Assembly (NCBI RefSeq): GCF_000178955.2
Contig: NC_016631.1
Location: forward strand, 4,030,001 to 4,094,000
Direction of reading: 5' to 3'
Source: Granulicella mallensis MP5ACTX8
GTDB taxonomy: Bacteria; Acidobacteriota; Terriglobia; Terriglobales; Acidobacteriaceae
Length of the DNA stretch: 64,000 bases
In this document: piece after piece, positions 40,208 through 50,067 of the stretch
How positions within the stretch are numbered: position 1 is the first letter of the stretch
How the letters are laid out: the number at the start of each line of letters is the position of its first letter
The notes under the pieces: generated by a model
Databases searched by the model: none
What the model was told of the DNA's origin: nothing
Seen by the model: the letters and a program-made list of their open reading frames with translations, nothing else
Translations under genes and position numbers: made by a program

Positions 40208-42466
40208 TCAGTACCAACCCTCCGTGAGCATGATGTTGCTCCGATCGACATCACGCTCTGCGTACAATATCCAGCGCTCATCGGGAGAGACCGCGAGCCC
40301 CCGGTCATACTCGTTGACTCCAAACTGGGTCTGTCCCAGCTTTGTTTTAGAGCCTGTTTTGAGATCCACGCGGAAGACGTCAGCCAGTGCCGTACCTTCC
40401 ATCTTCTTCTGAAGATAGTAGAGGTCTTCTCCAACCACCATCCAGTATCCCCACATTCCTGAGCCTAACGGCCCCGCGACCGGCTGAGCCTCACCTCCAT
40501 TCAGAGGGATCCGCCAGATTGTCGTCTTATCTGTATCCTGGATGTAGTAGAGGCTCTTCCCATCAGCAGATTCCATACCGTTATAGCCGCCGTGCTGCGT
40601 GATCTGGCGCTCTTCATCGCCGTTGACCTTCGTCTTCCATACTTCAAAGCGGCCTGTTCTGTTGGAGCTGAAGTAGAGAGACTGTCCATCCCTGGACCAG
40701 TTCGGAATGAGATTGTCCGCTGCCTCGAATGCGCCGGTTGTCACGAGTAAAGGAATCCCGCCTGAAGCGTTGACGACAAAAATCGCTGACCGCCCATGGA
40801 ACCCGGAGTTGAAGGCCAATAACTTCCCGTCGGGAGACCAGCGCGGGGAGCTGGTGTTCGGGCCGAAGATATTTGTGAGGCGCTTGCATTGCGTCCCATC
40901 GTTTTTGCAGACCCAGATCTCTGATGCGCCTGTGCGGTCACTCTCAAAGGCGATCTCCGAACCGTCAGGGGAATAATCCGGCGCAGAATCAATAAATCGA
41001 GACGCGATAAGCTGCTCCTGTTTGCCATGACCGTCAGTGGACATGCGCCACAGACTGCCGTTCCGCAGCAGATCGATGTACGCCAGCCGATGTCCCTTCG
41101 GCGAGACAACGGGGTCTTCTGTATGGGCGGGAAGTGTGGAGAGAGCCACAGGAGGGTCTCCATTTAGCGAGAGCTTCCAAAGATTGCCGACACTCAACGC
41201 CCGGGAAGAGGCGACAAGCAGGCTTTGTCCGTCAGCGCTCCACGTAAGCCCGTTGATCGAGTGAATGTTGAAGGGCAAGACTCGATCGGGGCCGCCGTGC
41301 GCCGGCATGACATGTATTTCAGCCGAAGAGGGACCCCGCGCCCTTACAAAAGCGATCCAATCACCCTGGGGTGAAAAGACTGCATTAACATCGACGCTCA
41401 GTGCCGGAGGATGAGTCAGGGCTTGCTTTTCACCGTTTTCGAGAGAGACCAGCTCAAGATGAGAGCTTTCATCTGCATCCTCTTTTTCCGTAGTCACCAG
41501 CCAACTACCATCCGGAGACCAGTTCAGAGTAGGCACGTCGTGGAAGGCAGACTTGAGGTTATTGATGAATGCGAGATGCCGGGCTGTGTGAGGCCTCTGC
41601 ACCTTGGCAACCTCGATCTCCAACCATTTGGGATCTTCGGTCGCGCGCAGGTAAGCGATCTCTTCTCCTCTTGGGGACCAGGCCGGAGAGAAGCTCTTTC
41701 CCCCATCGCTCAGCTTCTCGCGGTCGTCACTGTCGACTTTCTGCATGTAGATGGCCTGGTCCTGCCCCGCATCGGAGTGCCACGAATAGGCAAGGCTATT
41801 GCCGTTGGGAGAGAACGTCGGCCAGGAGTATACCCCAGGCACACTTGTCAGAGGCCGGCTGTCGGACGCCGCATGGACCAGCCCTGCCTGGTGATGTCTG
41901 CTGTAAGAGACACGCATGACCACAATGATGACGACGAACGCCGACAGAACGGCCACGAATATGCCCCACGAGGCCCTCGTGGTCAGGCGTGAAACAGGTT
42001 TTTCATGCAGTACCGGAATGAATGTTGCTGTCGCTGGGATGCCCGGCTCGCTCGGAACTTCCTTCAGAGCTGTAACGTCGGGCGGGAGACCGTTGGAGGA
42101 CTCTGTCTTCGTGACCGGTATCGTGAAGCGATAGCCGCGTCGCGGGACGGTCTCAATGAACTCGGAGTCTGGACAGTCTCTGCTGAAAGTCTTTCGAAGA
42201 GCAGAGATGTGAACGCTTAAATTGCCTTCTTCGACGAAAGTGTCCGGCCATACAGCCTGCAATAACGTCTTCTTGTCGATGAGTTGGCCCGCGTTCCGGA
42301 CCAGAACATGAAGAATGTCAAAGGTCTTTGGCGGCAGCGGTATCGACGCGTCACCGTGCCAAAGGCGACAGTCCTGCACGTCCAGGCGATAGTCTCCGAA
42401 GCTATATATCCTGCGATCTACCTGGATTAGCGAAACTACGCTCTCCTCTTGTTGTGAGACCGGCAT
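40208..42466 (-). CDS. CadC-like transmembrane winged-helix regulator with PD40 beta-propeller
   Basis: This 752-residue protein has an OmpR/CadC-type DNA-binding domain (about 20-115; LPPKTFDILHVLVRNAGQLI, VWPDTFVEEGNLSVHISALR, ETVPRRGYRF), a transmembrane helix at about 165-188 (IFVAVLSAFVVIIVVM) and a C-terminal TolB-like propeller built from PD40 repeats (SWPTFSPNGNSLAYS, SPAWSPRGEEIAYL, APDYSPDGSEIAFES, SPRWSPDGKLLAFNS). The domain order implies a cytoplasmic DNA-binding head and a periplasmic sensory propeller. It is divergent from a metallophosphoesterase + TonB receptor pair and 162 nt upstream of the terpene synthase, so either could be its target. Confidence 0.9.
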   Translation of the reverse strand: MPVSQQEESVVSLIQVDRRIYSFGDYRLDVQDCRLWHGDASIPLPPKTFDILHVLVRNAGQLIDKKTLLQAVWPDTFVEEGNLSVHISALRKTFSRDCPDSEFIETVPRRGYRFTIPVTKTESSNGLPPDVTALKEVPSEPGIPATATFIPVLHEKPVSRLTTRASWGIFVAVLSAFVVIIVVMRVSYSRHHQAGLVHAASDSRPLTSVPGVYSWPTFSPNGNSLAYSWHSDAGQDQAIYMQKVDSDDREKLSDGGKSFSPAWSPRGEEIAYLRATEDPKWLEIEVAKVQRPHTARHLAFINNLKSAFHDVPTLNWSPDGSWLVTTEKEDADESSHLELVSLENGEKQALTHPPALSVDVNAVFSPQGDWIAFVRARGPSSAEIHVMPAHGGPDRVLPFNIHSINGLTWSADGQSLLVASSRALSVGNLWKLSLNGDPPVALSTLPAHTEDPVVSPKGHRLAYIDLLRNGSLWRMSTDGHGKQEQLIASRFIDSAPDYSPDGSEIAFESDRTGASEIWVCKNDGTQCKRLTNIFGPNTSSPRWSPDGKLLAFNSGFHGRSAIFVVNASGGIPLLVTTGAFEAADNLIPNWSRDGQSLYFSSNRTGRFEVWKTKVNGDEERQITQHGGYNGMESADGKSLYYIQDTDKTTIWRIPLNGGEAQPVAGPLGSGMWGYWMVVGEDLYYLQKKMEGTALADVFRVDLKTGSKTKLGQTQFGVNEYDRGLAVSPDERWILYAERDVDRSNIMLTEGWY

Positions 42467-42539
42467 GTCGCGATTCTTTCACCCCTAAACAATAAGGACT
42501 CACGAAACAGATCTTAACTGGCGGCTATTACGGGGCCGT

Positions 42540-42566
42540 TACAGACATCCCACGCGCATGTCTGTA
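42540..42566. promoter_or_regulatory. Inverted repeat in the CadC-like/phosphoesterase intergenic region
   Basis: TACAGACAT (42540-42548) and ATGTCTGTA (42558-42566) are perfect inverted repeats with a 9-bp spacer, in the 287-bp divergent region. A nearby stretch (about 42588-42615) contains loose direct repeats of the type CTTTCATAAG/CTTCTAAAG. Both are candidate binding sites for the adjacent regulator. Confidence 0.35.
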
Positions 42567-42753
42567 CGCCCTGTTATCCGCTCTTAAGACTTTCATAAGA
42601 ACTTCTAAAGAAGACCTACAGGATTCGAAACGCCCAAATACCTAGGGTAGAGCTACGGAAAGCGAACCTATATTCCCTCAGAAGCCTGACACGGCCCGTG
42701 CAGCTTTGTCTGTGTATAACTTCGCCCACCAGTTCACATGAGGCTGTGCAGGA

Positions 42754-43707
42754 ATGTTAAGGAGATCGTTTCTCAAATCGTCGTTGGCCCTCCCTGTTTC
42801 AGGAATGTTACTCGGTCGCTCTTCATTGGGGTTCTCTCAGGCCCTCCCTTCCCCTCTGGTCGCGCCTAAATCGCGCCCCAGCGATTTCGATTTCGTGTTC
42901 TTCACGGACTGCCATCTCGAACCCGAACTCGCAGGAGTCGAGGGATGCGTCAAATGTTTCACACAGATCAATAAAGAGAAAGCGGACTTTTGCATCGCGG
43001 GCGGCGACCAGGTCTTCGATGTATGCGAACAGGATCTTACCCGCGCACACCTGCTCTTCAACCTCTACCAACAGACGGAGAAGGATCACCTGAGCGGCAA
43101 GGTTTACTACACCGTCGGCAACCATGACGTGGTCGGCATTAATCAGAAGAGCCCAGTGGAACCGGGGGCTCACGAATATGGGAAGAAGTTATATGAAGAC
43201 TACTTCGGAAAGCGCTACTACTCCTTCGACCATAAGGGCTGGCACTTCATCGTCCTCGATTCGATAGGCATCGAGTATTACAAGATCTTCAAAGCCGAGT
43301 TCGATGAGGAGCAGCTTGCCTGGTTGAAATCCGACCTGTCGTCCGTCGGCCCCTCCGTGCCCATCATCGTGGTCACGCACGTCCCGATTGCGACCGTGCT
43401 GGGCACACTCAGTACGCATTCCCACAACGGCCCCGGCCCTATCGCTGCAAACTCCTATGCGGTGCACGAACTCCTCGCCGGACACAACCTGAAGGCCATC
43501 CTTCAGGGACATCTGCATGTCTGGCAAAAGTCGGAATATCAGGGAGTCCAGTACCTCATCAGCGGTGCCGTATCAGGAGCCTGGTGGGAGGGGGCGATGG
43601 ACGGCACTCCAGAGGGCTACACCCTCTGCCAGATCCGCGGAGACCAACTTCATCTCTCTTATGTGACCTACCCGTGGGTCGCTCGTGTCCAGCACCCAAA
43701 AAGCTGA
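42754..43707 (+). CDS. Exported calcineurin-like metallophosphoesterase
   Basis: This 317-residue protein has a twin-arginine-like signal (MLRRSFLKSSLALPVSGMLL) and all metallophosphoesterase motifs: FFTDCHLE (DxH), AGGDQV (GDxx), YYTVGNHDV (GNHD), IVVTHVP and LQGHLHVW (GHxH), which bind two metal ions. Relatives hydrolyse phosphodiesters or phosphomonoesters (3',5'-cyclic nucleotide phosphodiesterase/acid phosphatase types); the substrate is not clear. It is 74 nt upstream of a TonB receptor on the same strand, suggesting an exported phosphate-ester or phospho-ligand scavenging pair. Confidence 0.9.
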   Translation: MLRRSFLKSSLALPVSGMLLGRSSLGFSQALPSPLVAPKSRPSDFDFVFFTDCHLEPELAGVEGCVKCFTQINKEKADFCIAGGDQVFDVCEQDLTRAHLLFNLYQQTEKDHLSGKVYYTVGNHDVVGINQKSPVEPGAHEYGKKLYEDYFGKRYYSFDHKGWHFIVLDSIGIEYYKIFKAEFDEEQLAWLKSDLSSVGPSVPIIVVTHVPIATVLGTLSTHSHNGPGPIAANSYAVHELLAGHNLKAILQGHLHVWQKSEYQGVQYLISGAVSGAWWEGAMDGTPEGYTLCQIRGDQLHLSYVTYPWVARVQHPKS

Positions 43708-43781
43708 GCCACTGAAACCAGAATTCCCTCGCGCAGAGCAGTTATCACGACACACAACACGATTGAAATGGAGCTACGACT

Positions 43782-46700
43782 ATGTCTTGCGATCTCTTCG
43801 TTTGCATCTCACGCCTGACTCCCCGCTTGAGCAAAGACCGCGGCTTTCGGAAACAACTTATCCTCTCACTCGTCCTCTTGATTGCGGGCCTCCTGGGTCT
43901 CAGTGAGACAGGGTACGCCCAAAAGGGCCTGACAAGCCTTAGAGGCACGATCACCGACCCGTCGGGTGGAACCGTCTCAGGCGTATCGCTGACGCTCACC
44001 GATCTTGCCAGCCAGGCAAAACGGCAACTGACCACAAAAGACAACGGCGAATATGAGTACAGCGCGTTGAATCCGGGAAGATACCGGCTCGACGTCACCA
44101 AATCCGGATTTAAGAATGTCGCGCTCGAAGGGCTCCTTCTTGAGGACGGCCGCGTGAGCGTGAAGGACGTAGTGCTCACTGTCGGAGGAGACACCTCCGA
44201 GATCACGGTAGACAGCAAGCCCGATGTCATCACGACGGACACAGGAGTGATGGAGGTCGGCTTCGACAGCAACCGCATCAAGCTGACACCGACCAATGAC
44301 CAAAACCCTGGTCCTGAGGCGCTGCTGAGCTCGCTGCCCGGCATCACTGCCACCGGTTATTCAGTGCAGATCTCCGGACAAGGCGCGAACCAACTGGTGC
44401 TCAACTACGACGGTCTGCAGAACCGCGAAGGAAACCAGAACGTCAATATCAACTTCTATCAAGAGTTCACAGCTGTCACCAGCAATGCGTCCGCGGAGTG
44501 GGCAAGTGCGGTCAATGAAAACTCCACCTCCAAACGCGGCGGCAATCAGTTTCATGGCGGTGCAGCCTACAGGATGTTCAACAATACGCTCAATGCGTCC
44601 GGATACTTTGCACCGACGAAGAACCACTCCCTGATGGACGAAGTAATAGGCGAGTTGGGCGGCCCCATCATCCGGGACAAGACCTTCTTCTACGTCGGCT
44701 TTATGAAGCAGTTGTACTACGCCGGCACCTTCAACCAGACAGAGGTGCCGACGCAGCAGATGCGTAGTGGAAACTTTGGCGATACCGTCATCACAGATCC
44801 GGCCACCGGCAAGCCCTTCCCAAACAACATGATTCCAGCAGGAAGAGTAAGCCCTGTCTCACTTGCTCTGCAGAACGCGTACGTGCCTCTTCCAGACCAG
44901 AACTTCAATGACCCCAGCCTGAACAACTATGGATGGACTCACCCCTTTCCTTCGGACATCTTTGAGGGAACATGGTGGTTTGCGCGCGTCGACCAGCAGA
45001 TCACCTCACACAACAATTTGAGCTTCCGGTTCAGTTCGAAGTCGGCGCCGTATGTCCTGGCCAATAACCTTCCCGATTTTTTCCGGACGCGGCTCCGCTA
45101 CAACAACCAGTACACCCTGGCCGATACGTATATCTTCTCGTCAAATCTCGTCAACGAATTCCAGATCGCCCGCAATTACCTGAAGCTGTTCGATGGCCAG
45201 ACGGAGGGGGGACAGACGCCTCTGCGTGGCGCAGACGTCATCTCGCAGATCGGTCTTCAAGGAATCGACACGACGGGCACGCAAGGGATTTCAGGCTCGC
45301 CTGCGATGAATATCTCAGGGTATGCCGACCTGTCGACGCCGTCCGGCGGACTGGGCGATGATGAGCATGATCTGGTCATTCAAGATTCAGTGACCTGGAC
45401 GTTTGGAAGACACGTCATCAAGTTCGGTGGGAACCTCATCAACTACAGAACCGGCCAGGGAGTTGTGCCTAACTTCGGCTCGTTCTCCTTCGATGGCTCA
45501 TTTACCGGAAATGGATATGCGGATTTCCTTCTGGGCCTGCCGAGAACCAGCGAGCGCTCGAATCCGATCTACAACGAAGCCTATGTATCGCACGAGGCCG
45601 GACTATTCGCACAGGATAGCTTCAAGCTGACGCCCAAGCTCACCCTGGACTATGGTCTTCGCTGGGACTATTACGGACTCCCGCATTACACGGACAATCT
45701 TGACTACAACTGGGACATCAACACTGGAGCGATCGTCGTCCCTGAATCTTCGCTTGGAAAGGTAAGCCTGCCGCCGCTCTATCCCTCCAACATCCAGATC
45801 GTGGCCGGCCAGGTGACCGCGAACCCGAAGCTGACGAATCTGCGTCCACGTCTCTCTGCTGCCTATCGTCTCCGCGATGAGATGGTGCTGCGTGGCGGCT
45901 ATGCGGAGTTCACCGAGCGTTATGGCATCTCAGATCGCGTGAACAATGGCGGGCCGTTCGCAGTCGCACAGAACTATACAAATCTGAATGCAGCAACCCC
46001 GACGGGCGCGTTGTTCTCGTTCCCGAACCCGTTCCCCGCAAACCTGGCTTCGGCGCAGACACCGTCCCAGTCCGTCACGGGATATCCCCTCGACACCGAC
46101 AACGGAACGATCCGGCAGTACAACGTCACTGTCGAACAGAAGATGTTTCATGACCTCGGGTTTCGCCTCGCGTATATCGGCTCGCATGGAAGCGGTTTGA
46201 GCTACAAGACGAACATCAATCTGCAGAGACCGAGCACGAATCCCTACACGCCTACCAACAATCCCTGGCCACAGTACAACCAGATCAACTATTACTTCTC
46301 GAATGGATCGCAGAAATATAACTCCATGCAGGTCGAGGTACAGCGCCGTACCGGCTGGTTCCAGTTCGATGGCCACTACACCTGGGCAAGCAATCTCAAC
46401 GATTTTTCCGACACGGAAAATCCCTACGACGTCCTGAGCCACTGGTCGAAGGACGCAACGACCCGGCGGCATGTCGGGGTGATCAACACTTACATCGATC
46501 TGCCGTTCGGACATGGCAAACGCTACATGAACCATGCGCCACGGTGGATGGACGCGACCCTCGGAGGATGGAACATCCAGACGATCAGCTACTTCGGATC
46601 GGGTCTCTACATGGGACCGCAGTACAGCGGAGCTGATCCCTCGAACACGGGTACATTCGGCGGCATTCCCGATCGCGTCCCGAATGTTGCCTTGTATCCC

Positions 46701-47030
46701 GCCCACAAGAGCGCAGCCCTCTGGTTCAATCCAGCAGCCTTCACGGCGCCCCAACCGGGCCATTTCGGCAATGCCGGGGTGGACTCAATCGAAGGACAAG
46801 GACTGTTGTCTTCCAACATCAGTCTGAGCAAGACCTTCCGTCTGACAGACCGGGTGCACTTCCTGCTAACGGGAGCCGCATCGGATGTATTCAACCGTTC
46901 GGGGTTCAACGACCTCGACACCAACATCAACGATACGACCGCGGGACAATACTACGACATCACTCCTGACTACGTGGGAGACCGCTCCGGTCGCAGAATG
47001 ATCTCGATCAAGGGCCGGATTGAGTTCTAA
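43782..47030 (+). CDS. TonB-dependent receptor, Oar-like (1082 aa)
   Basis: Start at ATG 43782 with GGAG eight nt upstream. The signal peptide is LILSLVLLIAGLLGLSETGYAQ, followed by the regulatory-like domain (SLRGTITDPSGGTVSGVSLT), a plug region (GPEALLSSLPGITATGYSVQ) and a barrel ending KGRIEF. It is shorter than the other three receptors in the window and has a more divergent plug, so it probably recognises a different ligand. It follows the exported metallophosphoesterase and ends at a strong hairpin shared with the convergent vgrG gene. Confidence 0.9.
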   Translation: MSCDLFVCISRLTPRLSKDRGFRKQLILSLVLLIAGLLGLSETGYAQKGLTSLRGTITDPSGGTVSGVSLTLTDLASQAKRQLTTKDNGEYEYSALNPGRYRLDVTKSGFKNVALEGLLLEDGRVSVKDVVLTVGGDTSEITVDSKPDVITTDTGVMEVGFDSNRIKLTPTNDQNPGPEALLSSLPGITATGYSVQISGQGANQLVLNYDGLQNREGNQNVNINFYQEFTAVTSNASAEWASAVNENSTSKRGGNQFHGGAAYRMFNNTLNASGYFAPTKNHSLMDEVIGELGGPIIRDKTFFYVGFMKQLYYAGTFNQTEVPTQQMRSGNFGDTVITDPATGKPFPNNMIPAGRVSPVSLALQNAYVPLPDQNFNDPSLNNYGWTHPFPSDIFEGTWWFARVDQQITSHNNLSFRFSSKSAPYVLANNLPDFFRTRLRYNNQYTLADTYIFSSNLVNEFQIARNYLKLFDGQTEGGQTPLRGADVISQIGLQGIDTTGTQGISGSPAMNISGYADLSTPSGGLGDDEHDLVIQDSVTWTFGRHVIKFGGNLINYRTGQGVVPNFGSFSFDGSFTGNGYADFLLGLPRTSERSNPIYNEAYVSHEAGLFAQDSFKLTPKLTLDYGLRWDYYGLPHYTDNLDYNWDINTGAIVVPESSLGKVSLPPLYPSNIQIVAGQVTANPKLTNLRPRLSAAYRLRDEMVLRGGYAEFTERYGISDRVNNGGPFAVAQNYTNLNAATPTGALFSFPNPFPANLASAQTPSQSVTGYPLDTDNGTIRQYNVTVEQKMFHDLGFRLAYIGSHGSGLSYKTNINLQRPSTNPYTPTNNPWPQYNQINYYFSNGSQKYNSMQVEVQRRTGWFQFDGHYTWASNLNDFSDTENPYDVLSHWSKDATTRRHVGVINTYIDLPFGHGKRYMNHAPRWMDATLGGWNIQTISYFGSGLYMGPQYSGADPSNTGTFGGIPDRVPNVALYPAHKSAALWFNPAAFTAPQPGHFGNAGVDSIEGQGLLSSNISLSKTFRLTDRVHFLLTGAASDVFNRSGFNDLDTNINDTTAGQYYDITPDYVGDRSGRRMISIKGRIEF

Positions 47031-47048
47031 TCGCTCAGAGTATGTGTT

Positions 47049-47089
47049 AGATAGTGTCTGACGAATCTCCGATTCGTCAGACACTATCT
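47049..47089. terminator. Bidirectional terminator hairpin (19-bp perfect stem)
   Basis: 47049-47067 and 47071-47089 are exact reverse complements around the loop TCC (core GTGTCTGACGAATC). It lies between the convergent TonB receptor (stop 47030) and vgrG (stop 47126). Confidence 0.8.
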
Positions 47090-47125
47090 AGTCCCATGTA
47101 CCAAGACACTTGAAAGAAGGCAATA

Positions 47126-48706
47126 TTAACTAGACTTCGTTTCACCTGATCCGCCGATTTCGTGCGAAAAAAGAGCCGCCTTGAGGTGGATGCGTCCGGC
47201 TGCCGAGAGAATGATGTCTCCTTCGGTATGAAGCACGACCAGGTTTCTGCCGGTATCGGGTGAATTTTCTGTCATGGTGAAGGAGTTGCTGTTGGGCGTG
47301 GCGAGCACCACAGCTTCCTTGCCCTGGGTATCTACAAACTGCATACGATTGCCACTCTTGGTAAGGATGCGCTTGATGTCGTTGGACTGAATGTCTGAAC
47401 CGTAGTAATCCTCACGTGGGGCCTGATGGACACCATTCCAAACGGATCCGATGATGAGTGGGCGCTCAGGGTCGCCGTCTTCAAAGATCACCGCGACCTC
47501 GTCTCCGGCCTCCGGCATGAACATAAATCCGCGATCGGGGCCGGCATGTGGACTGACAGTGCGAGCCCAGTGGGTAGAGCCATCCTCCTGCCAGAAGAAT
47601 TGGACCTTAATCCGGCCCATCTTTCTAGGATCGTTGTGATCCACCACCCGAGCCGGGACCACACCGTTCCAGGTGCGCGATGCCGGAGGGAGTGGGCTCC
47701 GGTATTTTTTCCATGGCGTGCAGACAAAATTGTTGGTGTAGCCCTGCTTCGTCCATTCGTGAACCACTTTTACCAGGCCGTAAGTTCCTTTGGCGTCCAA
47801 CGTTCCGTCGATCTGAACGGTGTCACCGGCCTTGAGGTTTTGATTGCGTGACGAACCTGCGCCGATGATGGCTGCTCCCAGTGACCGCTCGCTTTCCTGT
47901 TGAAGCTGCGTCTGATAGTCCGCAAGGGTCATAGCCCGTGCCCGCTGGGGCTCGAAGCCCGGCGGCAACTGCTGCGAGGCGGATTGCACTGCACTGCTGA
48001 GGCGCTGCGCCCCATCATAGAATGCCGGTGAATTACTTACCTGCGTAAAGGTATTCGATGCCATGGCATGATGGTCGTAGTGGGAGCCGCTGAAGCTCGG
48101 TGGAGCCATCTTTCCGTGCAGGGTGAATCGGATCAGGCCACCTTCTTCGCTCCGCCAGGCGACGACACTACCGGCCTGAAAGCTGTCAAAAATCTCAACT
48201 CCGCCTTGAGTGGGCCGCATCCATGCGCCGTAGTCGTCGACAATACGGTTGAGAAAAGAAAAGTCAGTCTCTCCATATTGCACATAGTTCAACGCCTTGC
48301 CGCCCGAGGCCTGCACGCTAACACTAAGACCGGAGCGTCCGGCGATCGTCCCTGCTATCGCAGCGAGATCTTTCTCCGCATAGTACTGCTTGTGTGCTGT
48401 GATATCGAGCTTATAACTGGAGCTGACAGCAACGAGGCGCGCCGTATAGCTGCCCCAGATCTCATAGGTAAGTTGAACATCCGAGATGAAACCCGTGAAG
48501 TGAAGATGCGCCACTCCATCATCGTCGACGGTCTCGATCTCTATCGTCTTGCCCAGCAGGTCTTCCACGGGGATGCGGCTGTCCTCAGTTTGCATGCAGA
48601 CCACCGTACAGCTCCAATGTTGATTGAGTTCCTGCACTACCTCGACGGAAGCCAGCAAAGAGTCCTGTAGGATGTCATTGCTAATTTTGATTTGCGGTAG
48701 AGGCAT
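47126..48706 (-). CDS. vgrG: VgrG spike protein (type VI secretion-type)
   Basis: This 526-residue protein has the gp27-like base (about 1-330; LHFTGFISDVQLTYEIWGSY, YGETDFSFLNRIVDDYGAWM) and the gp5-like OB fold (VVPARVVDHNDPRKMGRIKV, MFMPEAGDEVAVIFEDGDPE, RPLIIGSVWNG). The C-terminus continues into the start of the beta-helical needle (ILTKSGNRMQFVDTQG, LHTEGDIILSAAGRIHLKAA) but is short. VgrG trimers cap the contractile tube and carry PAAR/Rhs effectors. A separate DUF2345-like gene lies 60 nt upstream in the same transcript. AAGGAG is 11 nt before the ATG. A spike of another contractile injection system is possible, since no tube or sheath genes are in the window. Confidence 0.9.
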   Translation of the reverse strand: MPLPQIKISNDILQDSLLASVEVVQELNQHWSCTVVCMQTEDSRIPVEDLLGKTIEIETVDDDGVAHLHFTGFISDVQLTYEIWGSYTARLVAVSSSYKLDITAHKQYYAEKDLAAIAGTIAGRSGLSVSVQASGGKALNYVQYGETDFSFLNRIVDDYGAWMRPTQGGVEIFDSFQAGSVVAWRSEEGGLIRFTLHGKMAPPSFSGSHYDHHAMASNTFTQVSNSPAFYDGAQRLSSAVQSASQQLPPGFEPQRARAMTLADYQTQLQQESERSLGAAIIGAGSSRNQNLKAGDTVQIDGTLDAKGTYGLVKVVHEWTKQGYTNNFVCTPWKKYRSPLPPASRTWNGVVPARVVDHNDPRKMGRIKVQFFWQEDGSTHWARTVSPHAGPDRGFMFMPEAGDEVAVIFEDGDPERPLIIGSVWNGVHQAPREDYYGSDIQSNDIKRILTKSGNRMQFVDTQGKEAVVLATPNSNSFTMTENSPDTGRNLVVLHTEGDIILSAAGRIHLKAALFSHEIGGSGETKSS

Positions 48707-48766
48707 AAACTAAGAATCTCCTTGTGGGCACCCTGACCTGCCCCCGATCATCAGGACATGATGGCG

Positions 48767-49270
48767 TCAGCTTGCTGCATCGGGAGGTGCTGGAGCCGCA
48801 GGCGTGCCCTGAGCATGTCCGCCTTGTCCTGGATTAATGTAGACTTTGCCGCTTTTAATAGTGATGGCGCCCGGGCTAATATCTATGAAGTCCGTACCAG
48901 TTCCGCTAAACAGAGAAATCTGCTGGGCATCGATGACAATCTTCCCTGTACTCTTCAAGTGAATCTCGTCGACGGCTTCCAGGGTATAGACCTTCGCCAC
49001 CTTTTCCAGATGGCTGCCCGCTTGCAGTTCACGGGAGCTATCGCCCTCGGCAATCAGTTCCTTGCGAGCTTTTTGGAGAATCAGCGCCTGGCTTCCATTT
49101 CCGGAAGGAGGATCGGTCACAATACCGGCCACGGCACCGCTGGTGCCCTTCAGAGCGCTGACAGAGGTCATGCTCTTGGGATCGAGCGAGCCAAAACCTG
49201 GGGCCTTCACATCGCTGCTGATCTTATTGGATCGGGTTGCGGTGACAACATTGCTTTGAAATGTGCTCAT
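48767..49270 (-). CDS. VgrG-associated tip/needle-like protein (DUF2345-like)
   Basis: This 167-residue protein sits directly upstream of vgrG on the same strand. Its C-terminal half (about 90-155) has short beta-strand repeats of the kind seen in the VgrG gp5 needle/DUF2345 region: DEIHLKSTGKIVIDAQQISL, FIDISPGAITIKSGKVYINP, then GQGG and a Pro/Ala tail. The N-terminal half (SALKGTSGAVAGIVTD) matches nothing I know. It may form or extend the trimeric needle or adapt the PAAR-Rhs effector. Family assignment rests on pattern only. Confidence 0.6.
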   Translation of the reverse strand: MSTFQSNVVTATRSNKISSDVKAPGFGSLDPKSMTSVSALKGTSGAVAGIVTDPPSGNGSQALILQKARKELIAEGDSSRELQAGSHLEKVAKVYTLEAVDEIHLKSTGKIVIDAQQISLFSGTGTDFIDISPGAITIKSGKVYINPGQGGHAQGTPAAPAPPDAAS

Positions 49271-49575
49271 CCAAGTGGGTCCGACGAGGAGGTGTTCGAA
49301 CGTTTATAAAAACCTGGTTTCTTAAGCAACTTTCCTTCAAATCCCTGCACCATATCTTCTCATGACATGCGCGGGAACCAAATTTCAATTGTAAAAAAAT
49401 GTTGAATACGACTAAGCCTGCGGGGAATGCACAGGATGGGACGCGATAAGCTTTCGGCACACCGCGATTGTCGGGGGTTGTTTTGCTCTCATCGCTCGCG
49501 AGTTTATCGTCCACAGGAAACTTGTATCAGCCGCGGAAATTATGTCAACGATAACGGCAGGAGATTGAGATAGTC
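49271..49575. other. Divergent intergenic region of the effector island
   Basis: About 300 AT-rich nt between the two divergent transcripts of the island. No gene is supported; minus-strand frames here lack start signals. Promoters for both directions are expected. Confidence 0.4.
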
Positions 49576-50001
49576 GTGGTTTATCAAATGCAAGAAGCTT
49601 GTCTAACGCTGGACGATACATGGCAGGATCAAAGTGTAAATGTATTGATTCCTACGGAACTGGCGACGAAAGGCGTGAGCCTGGTAGTTGCTCGCGACGT
49701 CATCCCCTTCGGAATGACATTGGCAGAGTATCTTGAGCAGCAAAAATCTACCTTTCAGAAAGAACTTGCCGAATTTGAACTGATGCTTGACGCCCCGGGA
49801 TCGGTGGATCACCGGCCGGCACACTTTCTTGAGTTCTCCTGGAATAACAACGGAAAACTGCTGCAGCAAATGGTCATCGTAGTGCAAGACAATAACCGTA
49901 CCTTAAGCCTTACCGGCACCATCCCCGGCAAGAGTGATCAGGATATCCGCGGATTCCTGCTGTCGGCGATGACTAGCCTCAAGTTCAATCCCAGTCACTA
50001 G
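49576..50001 (+). CDS. Eag-type effector chaperone (DUF1795/DcrB-like)
   Basis: This 141-residue protein matches the DUF1795 pattern: a beta-sheet start (EACLTLDDTWQDQSVNVLIP), VSLVVARDVIPFGMTLAEYL, and a late RTLSLTGTIPGKSDQDIRGF. Eag proteins of this family bind the N-terminal transmembrane helices of PAAR-Rhs type VI effectors, keep them soluble and load them on VgrG. It lies 66 nt upstream of a PAAR-Rhs gene with exactly such helices, which strongly supports the role. Start is a GTG at 49576 or the ATG at 49588. No signal peptide. Confidence 0.8.
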   Translation: MVYQMQEACLTLDDTWQDQSVNVLIPTELATKGVSLVVARDVIPFGMTLAEYLEQQKSTFQKELAEFELMLDAPGSVDHRPAHFLEFSWNNNGKLLQQMVIVVQDNNRTLSLTGTIPGKSDQDIRGFLLSAMTSLKFNPSH

Positions 50002-50067
50002 TGGGGACTCCGTCCTCGCGACGGCGGTTCTCCGAAAAGCAGAACAGACTCTCACGCAGAGTAGGTC

